In this document: piece by piece, positions 29,246-38,423 of the stretch
How positions within the stretch are numbered: position 1 is the stretch's first letter
How the letters are laid out: the number at the start of each line of letters is the position of its first letter
Assembly: GCF_005771535.1 (NCBI RefSeq)
Contig: NZ_VANU01000005.1
Coordinates: 116,213-180,212 of the forward strand
Length of the DNA stretch: 64,000 nt
Source of the DNA: Arcobacter arenosus
Lineage (GTDB): Bacteria > Campylobacterota > Campylobacteria > Campylobacterales > Arcobacteraceae
Reading direction: 5' to 3'
The notes under the pieces: model-generated
What the model saw: the letters and a program-made list of their open reading frames with translations, nothing else
Databases searched by the model: none
What the model was told of the DNA's origin: nothing
Position numbers and translations under genes: made by a program

Positions 29246-29830
29246 TTACTTATGGCTTGTGATAACCTCATCAATTAAACCATATTTACAAGCTTCATCA
29301 GCACTCATAAAATTATCTCTATCAGTATCTTTTTCAATAACTTCTAAAGGTTGTCCTGTTTGTGCTGCTAAGATTTCATTTAATGTATCTTTCATTCTTT
29401 GAATCTCTTTAGCTTGAATTTGGATATCTGTAGCTTGTCCTTGAGCTCCACCTAATGGTTGGTGAATCATTACTCTAGAGTGAGGTAAAGAGTATCTTTT
29501 ACCTTTAACTCCAGAAGATAATAAAAATGCACCCATAGATGCAGCTTGCCCAATACAAATTGTACAAACATCAGGTTTAATATAATTCATCGTATCATAA
29601 ATTGACATACCACTTGTAATTACTCCACCTGGAGAGTTGATATATAGATAGATATCTTTATCTGGGTCTTCAGCTTCTAAAAATAAAAGCTGAGCAACAA
29701 TAGATGAAGCAACTTGGTCATTTACCTCACCACTTAACATAATAATTCTATCTTTTAGAAGTCTAGAATAAATATCATAACTTCTTTCACCTCTTCCACT
29801 TTTTTCAACTACGTATGGTATATAACTCAT
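29246..29830 (-). CDS. clpP: ATP-dependent Clp protease proteolytic subunit
   Basis: A 194-residue ClpP serine protease. The catalytic serine lies in [12 protein letters not shown] and the catalytic histidine in [10 protein letters not shown]; the late Asp region ([13 protein letters not shown]) completes the triad. It should form a double heptamer with ClpX or ClpA, neither of which is in the window. Flanked by tig (15 bases) and def (8 bases) on the same strand. Confidence 0.98.
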   Translation of the reverse strand: MSYIPYVVEKSGRGERSYDIYSRLLKDRIIMLSGEVNDQVASSIVAQLLFLEAEDPDKDIYLYINSPGGVITSGMSIYDTMNYIKPDVCTICIGQAASMGAFLLSSGVKGKRYSLPHSRVMIHQPLGGAQGQATDIQIQAKEIQRMKDTLNEILAAQTGQPLEVIEKDTDRDNFMSADEACKYGLIDEVITSHK

Positions 29831-29845
29831 TTTCTTTCCTATTTA

Positions 29846-31150
29846 TTAGTTTCCTAATTTTTCGTCTAATAATTTTGTAATTACTTTATCTTCAATCATA
29901 GACATTTTAATAGCAGGTAAATATCCAGCTTCTTGGTATTGTTTTAATACATCTTGTGGATTTTGACCCATTTGCATTGCCTCATAGTAAATTACTTGAG
30001 TAACTTCTTGATCATTTACCTCTACACCTTCAGCTTTTGCTAATGCATCAACAATGAAAGTTGCTTTTACAGATTTTTCAGCATCTTCTTTTAATTCATC
30101 TCTGATTGTTTCTACTTTTGATGCATCTTCTTGTAATTCTTTAATCTCATCTTCTGACATAGATCTAACTTTGTTATTAAGTGCAAAGTTAATCTCTTGG
30201 TCAACTACAGTTGCAGGTAATGAGAAATTTAATTCATTTACTAAAGTATCAAGGTAAGCTGGTTTTAACTCATTTCTATAATAAGTACCTTTTTGCTCAG
30301 CTACCATTTGCTCTTTAATTTTTTCTTTTAAAGCATCTACATTTGCTTCACCGTCATATCCTGGTAAAAATTTAGCAGCAAACTCATCATTAATTTCTGC
30401 AGGTACTTTTTCTTGAATTTCATGTAAAGTTACTTTAAATACAGCTTCTTTTCCAGCTAAATCTTTTGATTGGTATTCAGCAGGGAAAGTAACAGTAACA
30501 TCTTTTTGCTCTTCATATTTCATACCAACGATTTGTTCTTCAAATCCAGGGATAAATGAACCTGAACCAATCTCTAATGGATATTGTTCACCTTTTCCAC
30601 CTGCAAATGCAACACCATCAACAAATCCTTCGAAATCGATTACTGCGAAGTCACCTTCTCTAACCATTCTTTTTCTTTTGATTTTTTCTAATGGAGCAGA
30701 TTGAGCAGCTAACTCGTTTAATCTTTCCTCAACATCTTTATCTTCAATCTCTTTTAATTCAACTGCAGGAACTAAAGATTTATAATCACCTAAATCAACA
30801 TTTGGCTTACAAGCAACTTTAATTTCAATCTCAATTGAACCATCTTCTTTTTTGTCAAATTTAGCAAATTGTGGCTCACCTACTAAATCTTCATTAGCGA
30901 TTTCTAACTCTTTTAAAGCGTCACCTAAGATTGCTCTAACTGCTTCACCTTCAGCATCTTCTCTTAATTTGTCAGCATATCTTTGTTTTACAACAGATAC
31001 AGGAACTTTACCTTTTCTAAATCCTTGGATATCCATTGTTTTTGCAGCTTGCTTAGCTACTTTATCAATATTTTGCTCTACAGTTTCTGTAGAAATTGTT
31101 GAAGTAATAACAGCATTCGCGTCATCAACTCTTTTTGCGTTAAATTCCAT
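29846..31150 (-). CDS. tig: Trigger factor
   Basis: A 434-residue ribosome-bound chaperone and prolyl isomerase. The ribosome-docking signature is seen in GFRKGKVP near residue 41. A central FKBP-like domain (about 150-245) is followed by a long helical C-terminal domain. The length matches the family. It is the first gene of the tig-clpP-def set. Confidence 0.97.
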   Translation of the reverse strand: MEFNAKRVDDANAVITSTISTETVEQNIDKVAKQAAKTMDIQGFRKGKVPVSVVKQRYADKLREDAEGEAVRAILGDALKELEIANEDLVGEPQFAKFDKKEDGSIEIEIKVACKPNVDLGDYKSLVPAVELKEIEDKDVEERLNELAAQSAPLEKIKRKRMVREGDFAVIDFEGFVDGVAFAGGKGEQYPLEIGSGSFIPGFEEQIVGMKYEEQKDVTVTFPAEYQSKDLAGKEAVFKVTLHEIQEKVPAEINDEFAAKFLPGYDGEANVDALKEKIKEQMVAEQKGTYYRNELKPAYLDTLVNELNFSLPATVVDQEINFALNNKVRSMSEDEIKELQEDASKVETIRDELKEDAEKSVKATFIVDALAKAEGVEVNDQEVTQVIYYEAMQMGQNPQDVLKQYQEAGYLPAIKMSMIEDKVITKLLDEKLGN

Positions 31151-31250
31151 TAACTTTACTCCGATATTTTTAGTTTAGCCGTGATTTTATCTTAATTTTA
31201 ATAAAATAGCCATTAGATAAATTTAGACCAAATAAAAAGAGTAAAATACT

Positions 31251-32966
31251 TTGCAATTTCTATACCATAATGTGTTATTTTTAATGTTAATTCCGATTTT
31301 TTTATTGATGTTTTTGATTATTACAAATAAAGACAGTTTTCAAAAATATTTTTCCAAAGATATACTAGAGAAACTTTCAGTTTCAAATAGATACATGGGA
31401 AAAACAACCAGAAATATTTTGATGTTTATATCTTTAATTTTAATGATAATTGCACTTTCTCGTCCAGTTATGAATGAAAAAGAACAAAGTTTTGAACAAG
31501 AAGTAGCTTCAATTGTAATTGCAATTGATGTTTCTAAATCAATGCTTGCAAATGATATCTATCCAAATAGATTAACAATGGCAAAACAAAAACTTCTTAA
31601 TATAATAGAGGAATCAAAACAAAACGCTCTTGCAGTTATTTTATTTGCTAAATCATCTTTTATACTTTCCCCGGTAACACAAGATTTTAATTCATTAAAA
31701 ATATTAGTTGAAAATTTAAATACTGGAATGAATTTTGACAATGGCTCAAATATTTTTTCTACTTTAGAAGCAACAAATAAACTTTTAAAAGATTATGAAA
31801 ATAAAAATCTACTACTTCTAACAGATGGAGGAAATGCTACTTCTTATGAAAAAGAGATTGAGTATGCAAAAGAGAATAAAATAAATGTGTATACAATTGC
31901 AATAGCTACAAACAAAGCCTCTGCAATAAAACTTGATGATGGAAAGTTTTTAACAAAAGAAGATGGTTCAATTGTAACAGTTGCCTTAAATGAAAACATA
32001 AAAAAATTAAGTTTAAATACAAATGGAGGATATATAAATTACTCAATAAATAATAGTGATTTAAAACAAATTCTTGATGATATTGAACAAAAATCAGTAA
32101 AAAAACAAATTGAAAGTAAAAAATTTAAAACCTATACTGAACTGTTTTATTATCCTTTAGCTTTGGCTATTTTTATACTTTTTATTGCTTTTTCATCATT
32201 GCCAAAATTTCTTTCAAAAAAAGTTACCATGAGTATAATAGTGCTATCTTTATTTTTTATTTCAACAAATGATTTAAGGGCATTTGAATTTGATTTTGAG
32301 ACTATAAAAAAAGCAAATAAAGCATATGAAAACAACAACTTTGAGAAAGCATCAAAAAACTTTGATAAGGTTTTAAATACACCTGAGGCTAGATATAATT
32401 ATGCAAACTCTTTATACAAAGAAAAAAAATATAAAGAGGCTTTAATGCAGTATAAAAACGTAACTACTTCAAATAAAAATTTAGAGTATAAAAAGCTGCA
32501 TAATATGGGAAATTCATATGTTAAATTAAATGATTTAGAAAATGCTAAAAAGATGTATGAAAATGCTTTAAAAATACAAGCAGATAAAGAGACTAGAGAA
32601 AACCTAGAAAAAGTACAAGATATTTTAGACAAAATTAAAAAACAAAAAAATAAAGATAACCAAAACCAAAAAGAGAAGAAAAAAAATCAAGATAAGAAAG
32701 AACAAAACAAAGAAAATCAAGATAAAAAAAAGAATCAAGAAGATAATAAAGAAAATCAAAAAGAAGATAAAAATCAAGAAGAAAACTCTCAAAAAAATGA
32801 AAGTTCACAACAACAAAAACAAAATATGTCACAATCTCAAAAACCAAAAGAACTTTCAGATTTAGAAGAAAAAAAGTGGTTAGAAAAATTAGAAAATAAA
32901 AAGTCGCCAGTATTATTGAAAAAGGTTAAAACCAAGAATGAAGATACATCTTCAAATCCTTGGTAA
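31251..32966 (+). CDS. BatB-BatC fusion: VWA membrane protein with TPR and charged tail
   Basis: A 571-residue fusion. The first half is BatB-like: two N-terminal helices, then a von Willebrand A domain with the MIDAS motif DVSKS (about residues 93-97) and a helix near 297-315. A second hydrophobic segment follows, then TPR repeats (about 345-440) as in BatC. The end is a lysine/asparagine/glutamine-rich segment (about 455-540) of low complexity. Bat proteins act in the periplasm and have been linked to oxidative stress. The start is TTG at 31251, supported by the normal N-terminus. No moxR or batA lies beside it, at least in this window. Confidence 0.83.
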   Translation: MQFLYHNVLFLMLIPIFLLMFLIITNKDSFQKYFSKDILEKLSVSNRYMGKTTRNILMFISLILMIIALSRPVMNEKEQSFEQEVASIVIAIDVSKSMLANDIYPNRLTMAKQKLLNIIEESKQNALAVILFAKSSFILSPVTQDFNSLKILVENLNTGMNFDNGSNIFSTLEATNKLLKDYENKNLLLLTDGGNATSYEKEIEYAKENKINVYTIAIATNKASAIKLDDGKFLTKEDGSIVTVALNENIKKLSLNTNGGYINYSINNSDLKQILDDIEQKSVKKQIESKKFKTYTELFYYPLALAIFILFIAFSSLPKFLSKKVTMSIIVLSLFFISTNDLRAFEFDFETIKKANKAYENNNFEKASKNFDKVLNTPEARYNYANSLYKEKKYKEALMQYKNVTTSNKNLEYKKLHNMGNSYVKLNDLENAKKMYENALKIQADKETRENLEKVQDILDKIKKQKNKDNQNQKEKKKNQDKKEQNKENQDKKKNQEDNKENQKEDKNQEENSQKNESSQQQKQNMSQSQKPKELSDLEEKKWLEKLENKKSPVLLKKVKTKNEDTSSNPW

Positions 32967-32973
32967 TTTTATA

Positions 32974-34095
32974 TTAATAGTTTTGTGATTTTCTCATTTG
33001 CATTAATTCTTTTTGAACAGAAATATTAATATTTTCATTTGGTTCAAAATCTAATTTATAGTTTCTTCCATCATAATCAACAGAATTAAGAATAATTTTC
33101 ATTGCTTCTAATCTTGCTTTATGTTTGTCATCACTTCTTACAACATACCAAGGTGCTGATCTTGAAGAAGTACGTCTTAACATCTCATATTTCTTTTCAG
33201 AAAACTCATGCCATAAATCTTGAGCTTGCATATCAACTTCTGAAAATTTCCATTGTCTTAAGGGGTCATTTATTCTTCTATCAAATCTTCTTTTTTGTTC
33301 CTCTTTTGAAACAGAGAAATAAAGTTTAATTAAAATCATACCTTGTCTAACTAAATCTTGCTCAAAATTTACAACATCTTCCATAAAGATTTCATGTTCT
33401 TCTTTTGTACAAAATCCAAAAATTGGTTCAACCATAGCTCTGTTGTACCAAGATCTATCAAATAGAACCATCTCTCCACCTGTTGGGAAATGTTCAATAT
33501 ATCTTTGGAAAAACCATTGGTTTTTTTGAGTATCAGTTGGTTTACCTAAGGCAACAACTCTATAGTGTTTGTTATTCATATATCTTGTAATTCGTCTAAT
33601 TGCACCACCTTTTCCTGATGCATCTCTACCTTCAAAAAGAATAATCATTCTTTTGTTTTGAGATTCTAAAAAGTTTTGTAATTTAATTAGCTCAATTTGG
33701 TATGCTTTTAACTCTTCTAAATCATAAATTTTTTGAATACCATCATGTAAAACTTGAGGATCAACATCTTGGAAATTTCCTAAAATCCCTTTTAATCTCT
33801 TATTTTCTTCAATTAACTCTTCAACTTTAGTATCTGAAACGTTTTTTGTTGGTTTTACAATCTCTTTAGTCTCTTTTATTGTATTTTCGTTTATAACTGA
33901 GTCTTTAAATTTTTGCATTAAATTTAATGCAGATTTTTTTGTAAGATTATCTTTTTTTGTATAACCTAATACTTTTACGTATCTTTTTTTATCATATTGA
34001 AATCTTGCAATATATTTTTTTCCAAAAGCTGGATGTGTAGCTTTTGAGATGTACAGTCCACTATAATTTGTTTTTTCAAAATCACTTAAATTCAT
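32974..34095 (-). CDS. ppk2: Polyphosphate kinase 2 with an N-terminal integrase-arm-like extension
   Basis: A 373-residue PPK2. The kinase core (about 115-365) has Walker A GRDASGKGG (156-164), the lid and Walker B region VLFDRSWYNRA, and the usual C-terminal motifs. The first 110 residues are extra. Residues 10-66 look like a small three-strand plus helix domain of the kind found at the N-terminus of phage-type integrases (SGLYISK...KKYIARF...LTKKSALNLMQKF). A helical linker follows. The domain resemblance is pattern-based. The next gene upstream is a second PPK2 without this domain, six bases apart. It probably uses polyphosphate to phosphorylate nucleotides. Confidence 0.87.
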   Translation of the reverse strand: MNLSDFEKTNYSGLYISKATHPAFGKKYIARFQYDKKRYVKVLGYTKKDNLTKKSALNLMQKFKDSVINENTIKETKEIVKPTKNVSDTKVEELIEENKRLKGILGNFQDVDPQVLHDGIQKIYDLEELKAYQIELIKLQNFLESQNKRMIILFEGRDASGKGGAIRRITRYMNNKHYRVVALGKPTDTQKNQWFFQRYIEHFPTGGEMVLFDRSWYNRAMVEPIFGFCTKEEHEIFMEDVVNFEQDLVRQGMILIKLYFSVSKEEQKRRFDRRINDPLRQWKFSEVDMQAQDLWHEFSEKKYEMLRRTSSRSAPWYVVRSDDKHKARLEAMKIILNSVDYDGRNYKLDFEPNENINISVQKELMQMRKSQNY

Positions 34096-34101
34096 TTTCT
34101 C

Positions 34102-35028
34102 TTAGGCCTTTGCAAATTTATTTTCATCTTCCATAATTTCTAATTCTTCTGAACCTGAAATTACTATTTTCTTGTCAACTTTCAAATGCTTACTATTAAC
34201 TTTACTTGGATAATCTACACTAGATAAAATATGTTTAATACAATTTATTCTTGCTTTCTTTTTATTGTCGCTTTTTACTACTACCCATGGAGCATGGTCT
34301 GTATTTGATGCCATCAACATAGAAAATTTTGCAATAGTGTATTTATCCCAAAGTTTTTGAGATTCTTTATCAACGGGGCTTAGTTTGTATTGCTTTAAGG
34401 GATCAGTTTCTCTTTTTGCAAATCTTCTTGCTTGTTCCTCTTTTGATACTGATATATAAAATTTCAATAAAATAATTCCAGATTTAACAAGCATTTTTTC
34501 AAACTCTGGAACTTCCCTTAGAAACTCATGGTGCTCTTCTGATGTACAAAATCCCATAACTGGTTCAACCCCAGCTCTGTTGTACCAAGACCTGTCAAAT
34601 AAAACTATCTCACCTGCACTTGGCAAATGTTTTGTATATCGTTGAAAATACCATTGTGTTTTTTCAATATCACTTGGTTTTTCTAAAGCAACAACTCTTG
34701 CACCCCTAGGATTTAAATGCTCAGTGATTCTTTTTATAGTTCCACCTTTACCTGCAGCATCCCTTCCCTCAAAAAGCATAAGAACCTTAAGACCTTTTTC
34801 TTTTACATAGTTTTGAAATTTTAAAAGTTCAATTTGAAGTGAAGTTAACTCTTTTTCATATTCAAGAGTTTCTTTTTTTACCCAAATTTGAACTTTATTT
34901 CCCTTTTCGTTAAACTGTTCTCTTTCCCGCTTACTATCTTTGTTGTGTTTGATATTTTTATGGGTATCTATCTCGTCTTCGTCTTTAAATTCTTCATTTA
35001 TAATCTGTCTTTCCTGTCCCATAGTCAT
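34102..35028 (-). CDS. ppk2: Polyphosphate kinase 2
   Basis: A 308-residue PPK2, paralogous to the downstream neighbour. Walker A is GRDAAGKGG, and VLFDRSWYNRAGVEPVMGF is the Walker B/lid block. The charged N-terminal 60 residues are shorter than in the tandem partner and lack its extra domain. It likely transfers phosphate between polyphosphate and nucleoside mono- or diphosphates; class I, II or III cannot be set by eye. The ATG follows GGGAGATGGT. The carboxynorspermidine decarboxylase gene lies just upstream. Confidence 0.92.
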   Translation of the reverse strand: MTMGQERQIINEEFKDEDEIDTHKNIKHNKDSKREREQFNEKGNKVQIWVKKETLEYEKELTSLQIELLKFQNYVKEKGLKVLMLFEGRDAAGKGGTIKRITEHLNPRGARVVALEKPSDIEKTQWYFQRYTKHLPSAGEIVLFDRSWYNRAGVEPVMGFCTSEEHHEFLREVPEFEKMLVKSGIILLKFYISVSKEEQARRFAKRETDPLKQYKLSPVDKESQKLWDKYTIAKFSMLMASNTDHAPWVVVKSDNKKKARINCIKHILSSVDYPSKVNSKHLKVDKKIVISGSEELEIMEDENKFAKA

Positions 35029-35039
35029 ACCATCTCCCT

Positions 35040-36185
35040 TTATGAAAGTCTACATTTGTACTCATTATATCCAAAATTATTTACAATTTGATAACTTCCT
35101 TTAATATTTTTTATCACTATTGATGGTAACTTAATCCCATTGAATGTAGTAGTCTTAACCATAGTATAGTGAATCATATCTTCTAAAATTATTTTATCCC
35201 CTACTTTTAAGGGTTCATCAAAGGAATAATCCCCAATAATATCCCCTGCTAAGCAAGTATTTCCACCAAGTCGATATGTGTATTTTTTTTCATTTGGAAG
35301 AGCACTATTTCTAATATCAGCTCTATAAGGCATAGCTAATGTATCAGGCATATGTGCTTCTGCAGAGGTATCCAAAATAGCTATATCCATTCCATTATTG
35401 ATAATATCTAAAACAGTAGCCATTAAGTATCCAGTTTGCCAACCAACTGCTTCACCTGGTTCCATATATACTTCAAGGTGAGGATATCTACTTTTGAAAT
35501 CTTTTAATAAACTAATTAAACCCTCAACATCATAGTCGGCTCTTGTAATATGGTGTCCTCCACCAAAATTTACCCATTTCATTTGAGGTAAAAACTCACC
35601 AAACTTTTCTTCGAAGTTTTTTAAAGCCCCTTGTAAGGCATCAACATTTTGTTCACATAAAGCATGAAAATGTAAACCATCAATATCTTCTAAATTATCC
35701 TCTTGGAAATTTACTCTTGTAATACCAAGTCTTGAATTTAAACCACAAGGATTATATAAATCAACCTCAACAGAAGAATACTCTGGATTTACCCTTAATC
35801 CCATAGAGGTTTTACCCCTTGCTTTATCTTTATATCTATTTAATTGATTGAATGAATTAAAAACAAGATGATTTGAGATTTGAATGATTTCATCAATCTC
35901 TTCATCTTTAAAAGCTGGAGAATAGGTGTGCACCTCTTTATTAAACTCTTCTTTAGCCAAAATAGCTTCATGCAGTCCTGAGGCACAACACCCCTGCAAA
36001 AACTCTTTACATAAATCAAAAGTTGACCAAAGAGCAAAACCTTTTAAAGCTAAAAGAATCTTTACCCCTGTTTCATCTTGAACTTTTTTTAAAAGCTCAA
36101 GATTCTTTTTAAGTAATTTTTCTTCACAAACAAACGCTGGACTTGGTAGTTCTTCTATACTATTTACTATATTATTCATCTTCAT
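35040..36185 (-). CDS. nspC: Carboxynorspermidine decarboxylase
   Basis: An alanine-racemase-fold PLP decarboxylase of about 381 residues, forming spermidine or norspermidine from the carboxy precursor. The PLP lysine lies in [10 protein letters not shown], the phosphate-binding glycines in NFGGGHH, and the second-subunit Cys/Asp region in [10 protein letters not shown]. The start is uncertain. ATG codons lie at 36185 and 36179, and TTG at 36197; all overlap the rubredoxin end, so coupling is likely. The dehydrogenase of the same pathway is the next large gene upstream, separated by the rubredoxin gene and a terminator. Confidence 0.94.
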   Translation of the reverse strand: MKMNNIVNSIEELPSPAFVCEEKLLKKNLELLKKVQDETGVKILLALKGFALWSTFDLCKEFLQGCCASGLHEAILAKEEFNKEVHTYSPAFKDEEIDEIIQISNHLVFNSFNQLNRYKDKARGKTSMGLRVNPEYSSVEVDLYNPCGLNSRLGITRVNFQEDNLEDIDGLHFHALCEQNVDALQGALKNFEEKFGEFLPQMKWVNFGGGHHITRADYDVEGLISLLKDFKSRYPHLEVYMEPGEAVGWQTGYLMATVLDIINNGMDIAILDTSAEAHMPDTLAMPYRADIRNSALPNEKKYTYRLGGNTCLAGDIIGDYSFDEPLKVGDKIILEDMIHYTMVKTTTFNGIKLPSIVIKNIKGSYQIVNNFGYNEYKCRLS

Positions 36186-36339
36186 TATAAGGTTCAAAAT
36201 CCTCTTTACCTACTCCACAATCTGGGCACTCCCAATCATCTGGAATATCTTCAAATGCAGTTCCTGGTGCAATACCACTCTCTTCATCACCAATCTCAGG
36301 GTCATAAATATAATCACAAACTGTACAAATGTATTTCAT
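36172..36339 (-). CDS. Rubredoxin
   Basis: A 55-residue rubredoxin. The Fe(Cys)4 site is formed by CTVC near residues 5-8 and CPDCG near 38-42. The conserved core ([22 protein letters not shown]) is complete. It is an electron carrier, often serving oxygen- or peroxide-detoxifying enzymes, none of which is adjacent. AAGGAT precedes the ATG. Its stop codon falls inside the start region of nspC. Confidence 0.96.
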   Translation of the reverse strand: MKYICTVCDYIYDPEIGDEESGIAPGTAFEDIPDDWECPDCGVGKEDFEPYNEDE

Positions 36340-36414
36340 AGATTATCCTTTTTTTTATAATTTTGTATTTATTAATAGAATAAAAAGCTTTATGAGATTC
36401 TAGGCTTGAAAAGT

Positions 36415-36455
36415 AAAAAACTAGGAGCTTACTAATAGTAAGTGACTAGTTTTTT
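36415..36455 (-). terminator. Terminator after the carboxynorspermidine dehydrogenase gene
   Basis: AAAAAACTAG (36415-36424) pairs with CTAGTTTTTT (36446-36455). An inner stem CTTACT/AGTAAG continues it. The T-tract suits termination on the minus strand and also the plus strand. Confidence 0.75.
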
Positions 36456-36489
36456 ATCTTTTTGTAAACGAAGAAACTCAACAAGATTT

Positions 36490-37686
36490 TTATTCTAGTT
36501 CTAAGATTTTCCAAGGTAATCCTTGAGTCATAAGCTCATCCATAAAAGGTTTTGCATCAAACTCTTCTATGTTGAATACACCTTTCCCATCCCAAATACC
36601 TTTATAAAGCATTTTTGTACCAATCATTGCAGGAACTCCTGTAGTGTATGAAACTGCTTGCGCTCCTGTTTCTTTATAACACTCTTGGTGGTCACAAACA
36701 TTGTAAATATAAACTTTTTTCTTTTTACCATCTTTTAACCCTTCGATGATACAACCAATATTTGTTTTACCTACTGTTCTAGGTCCTAAACTTGCAGGAT
36801 CTGGTAATAATGTAGTTAAAAATTCAATAGGAATGATTTCAACTCCTTTGTGCATCACTGGCTCAATCCCTAACATACCTACATTTTGTAAGCAATTCAT
36901 GTGTTGAATATAAGAATCACCAAAAGTCATAAAAAATCTAATTCTTTTTAAACCTTTTATATTTTTAGATAATGACTCTAACTCTTCATGGTAAAGTAAA
37001 TATGATGGTTTAACACCAACTTCTGGATAATCATGGTCAACTCTAATCTCTAAAGGTTTAGTTTCAATCCACTTACCATCTTCCCAATATCTACCATTTG
37101 CAGATACTTCTCTTAAGTTAATTTCAGGATTAAAATTTGTAGCAAATGGATAACCATGATCACCTGCATTACAATCCATAATATCAATATAGTTAATCTC
37201 ATCAAATAAGTTTTGTTGAGCGTATGCACAGAAAACTCCAGTTACACCTGGGTCAAAACCTGAACCTAATAATGCTTTGATTCCAGCTTCTTTAAACTGC
37301 TCATCTCTTGCCCATTGTTCTTTGTATTCAAATTTTGCTTCATCTGGATGCTCATAATTTGCAGTATCAACATAATCAACCTTACATTTTGTACACGCAT
37401 CCATGATAGTTAAATCTTGATAAGGTAAAGCAACATTTAAAACAACTTTTGGATTTAACTCTTTTATTAATTCTACTAATTGCTCTACATTGTCTGCATC
37501 AACTTGTGCAGTTTGAATCTCAACACCTAGTCTTGATTTTATATCCATAGCAATTGAGTCACATCTTTTAATCGTTCTTGAAGCTAATGTGATTTTTTCA
37601 AATGTATCTATATTCATTGCACATTTAGTTGTAGCAACTCTACTAACCCCACCAGCACCTATTATTAAAATTCCTTTTTTTTCCAT
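36490..37686 (-). CDS. Carboxynorspermidine dehydrogenase (saccharopine dehydrogenase family)
   Basis: A 398-residue NAD(P)-dependent enzyme. It has an N-terminal nucleotide-binding glycine motif (GAGGVSRVATTKCA) and the LYS1-type core. It condenses aspartate semialdehyde with a diamine to form carboxy(nor)spermidine, the step before NspC. Segments such as GSGFDPGVTGVFCAYAQ and SYTTGVPAMIGTKM match this polyamine branch rather than lysine metabolism. The decarboxylase gene lies downstream on the same strand, past a terminator. Confidence 0.93.
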   Translation of the reverse strand: MEKKGILIIGAGGVSRVATTKCAMNIDTFEKITLASRTIKRCDSIAMDIKSRLGVEIQTAQVDADNVEQLVELIKELNPKVVLNVALPYQDLTIMDACTKCKVDYVDTANYEHPDEAKFEYKEQWARDEQFKEAGIKALLGSGFDPGVTGVFCAYAQQNLFDEINYIDIMDCNAGDHGYPFATNFNPEINLREVSANGRYWEDGKWIETKPLEIRVDHDYPEVGVKPSYLLYHEELESLSKNIKGLKRIRFFMTFGDSYIQHMNCLQNVGMLGIEPVMHKGVEIIPIEFLTTLLPDPASLGPRTVGKTNIGCIIEGLKDGKKKKVYIYNVCDHQECYKETGAQAVSYTTGVPAMIGTKMLYKGIWDGKGVFNIEEFDAKPFMDELMTQGLPWKILELE

Positions 37687-37812
37687 AAAAAACTCCGTTT
37701 AAAATATCTGATATTATATAATTAATTTCGTAAAAAGCTGTTAATGTATTCATCTAAATTACAATCAAAAAAGAATTTAAATAATTTAATTGAAAATCAT
37801 TGATTCTTCTGA

Positions 37813-37818
37813 TATAAT
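37813..37818 (+). promoter_or_regulatory. -10 box of the tmRNA gene
   Basis: A perfect TATAAT lies 20 bases before the first base of mature tmRNA. The short remaining leader CGCTTCTCACTTTTTTGT would be removed during 5' processing or is partly upstream of the transcription start. Confidence 0.55.
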
Positions 37819-37837
37819 TCGCTTCTCACTTTTTTGT

Positions 37838-38236
37838 GGGGGTGACATGGTATCGATTAGAGCAGTGAGGATTAGTTGCATGTCGGCCTGAGCATGCCGT
37901 TAAGCGGCTCATTTTTTTTAGACGCAAACAATACAGATTACGCTCCAGCTTACGCAAAAGCTGCGTAAGTTTAACAACTTATAGGACTCCCCCTTATCGG
38001 GTTGAGACCTCGGAGGTTCACTCAGTAGATTCTATCTATACTGATTATAGTGGATTCACCCAGATAGATTACCTTAAAGAGATTGATCGAATCTTTTTGG
38101 GACATTCTAGATCTTAGCTTTTTGCTTGCTTTGCGAGTTGTGCTGGTGAGAAGTGAAGCTTTACAACTCTTCTAAGCATGTAGACGCTGATAGTAGCTGT
38201 TTTAAGACTCCGGTTCAATCCCGGACACCTCCACCA
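37838..38236 (+). ncRNA. ssrA: Transfer-messenger RNA
   Basis: A 399-base tmRNA that frees stalled ribosomes and tags the peptide. The acceptor stem pairs GGGGGTG (37838-37844) with CACCTCC (38226-38232), followed by A and the encoded CCA (38234-38236). The tRNA-like 3' arm GGTTCAATCC is present. The tag frame starts at GCA 37924 and encodes ANNTDYAPAYAKAA, ending TAA at 37966-37968. The tag ends like that of other Campylobacterota. The 3' end serves as the attachment site of the filamentous prophage, and the insertion leaves the RNA complete. Confidence 0.97.
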
Positions 38237-38237
38237 T
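38221..38237 (+). repeat. Left attachment site (tmRNA 3' end)
   Basis: CCGGACACCTCCACCAT at the tmRNA terminus matches CCGGACACCACCAT at 54277-54290 except for a three-base gap. This is the expected place for a tmRNA-targeting integrase; the exact crossover cannot be set by eye. Confidence 0.7.
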
Positions 38238-38350
38238 CACACAATACAATCAAAACTAAAAAACTCTAACAAGGCACCATAAAATAGAACTTAATCTAAG
38301 TATCTTTGTCTAACTCAATCTAATCAAAATTTATTAAATATAAAACTTTT

Positions 38351-38369
38351 AGGGGTTTATTTAGGGGTA
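38351..38369 (+). repeat. Left arm-type integrase site (double repeat)
   Basis: Two direct copies of AGGGGT spaced 12 bases apart (AGGGGTTTATTTAGGGGTA). The same 19-base unit with one change lies at 54210-54228 near the right end. A third, inverted copy (TACCCCTAAA) lies at 38403-38412. Their place inside both ends and over the integrase promoter fits integrase or excisionase arm sites. Confidence 0.6.
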
Positions 38370-38375
38370 TTATGC

Positions 38376-38381
38376 TATAAT
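38376..38381 (+). promoter_or_regulatory. Extended -10 box of the integrase gene
   Basis: TGC-TATAAT lies 43 bases before the integrase ATG, directly after the double AGGGGT repeat and before its inverted copy. Binding at the repeats would overlap this promoter, suggesting autoregulation. Confidence 0.5.
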
Positions 38382-38423
38382 TTAAAAGATTATTTAATTT
38401 TATACCCCTAAAAAGGATAAGTT

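Noticed and set aside
32635-32847. Phe/Leu-rich minus-strand frame
   Set aside because: Reverse complement of the Lys/Asn/Gln low-complexity tail of the Bat fusion.
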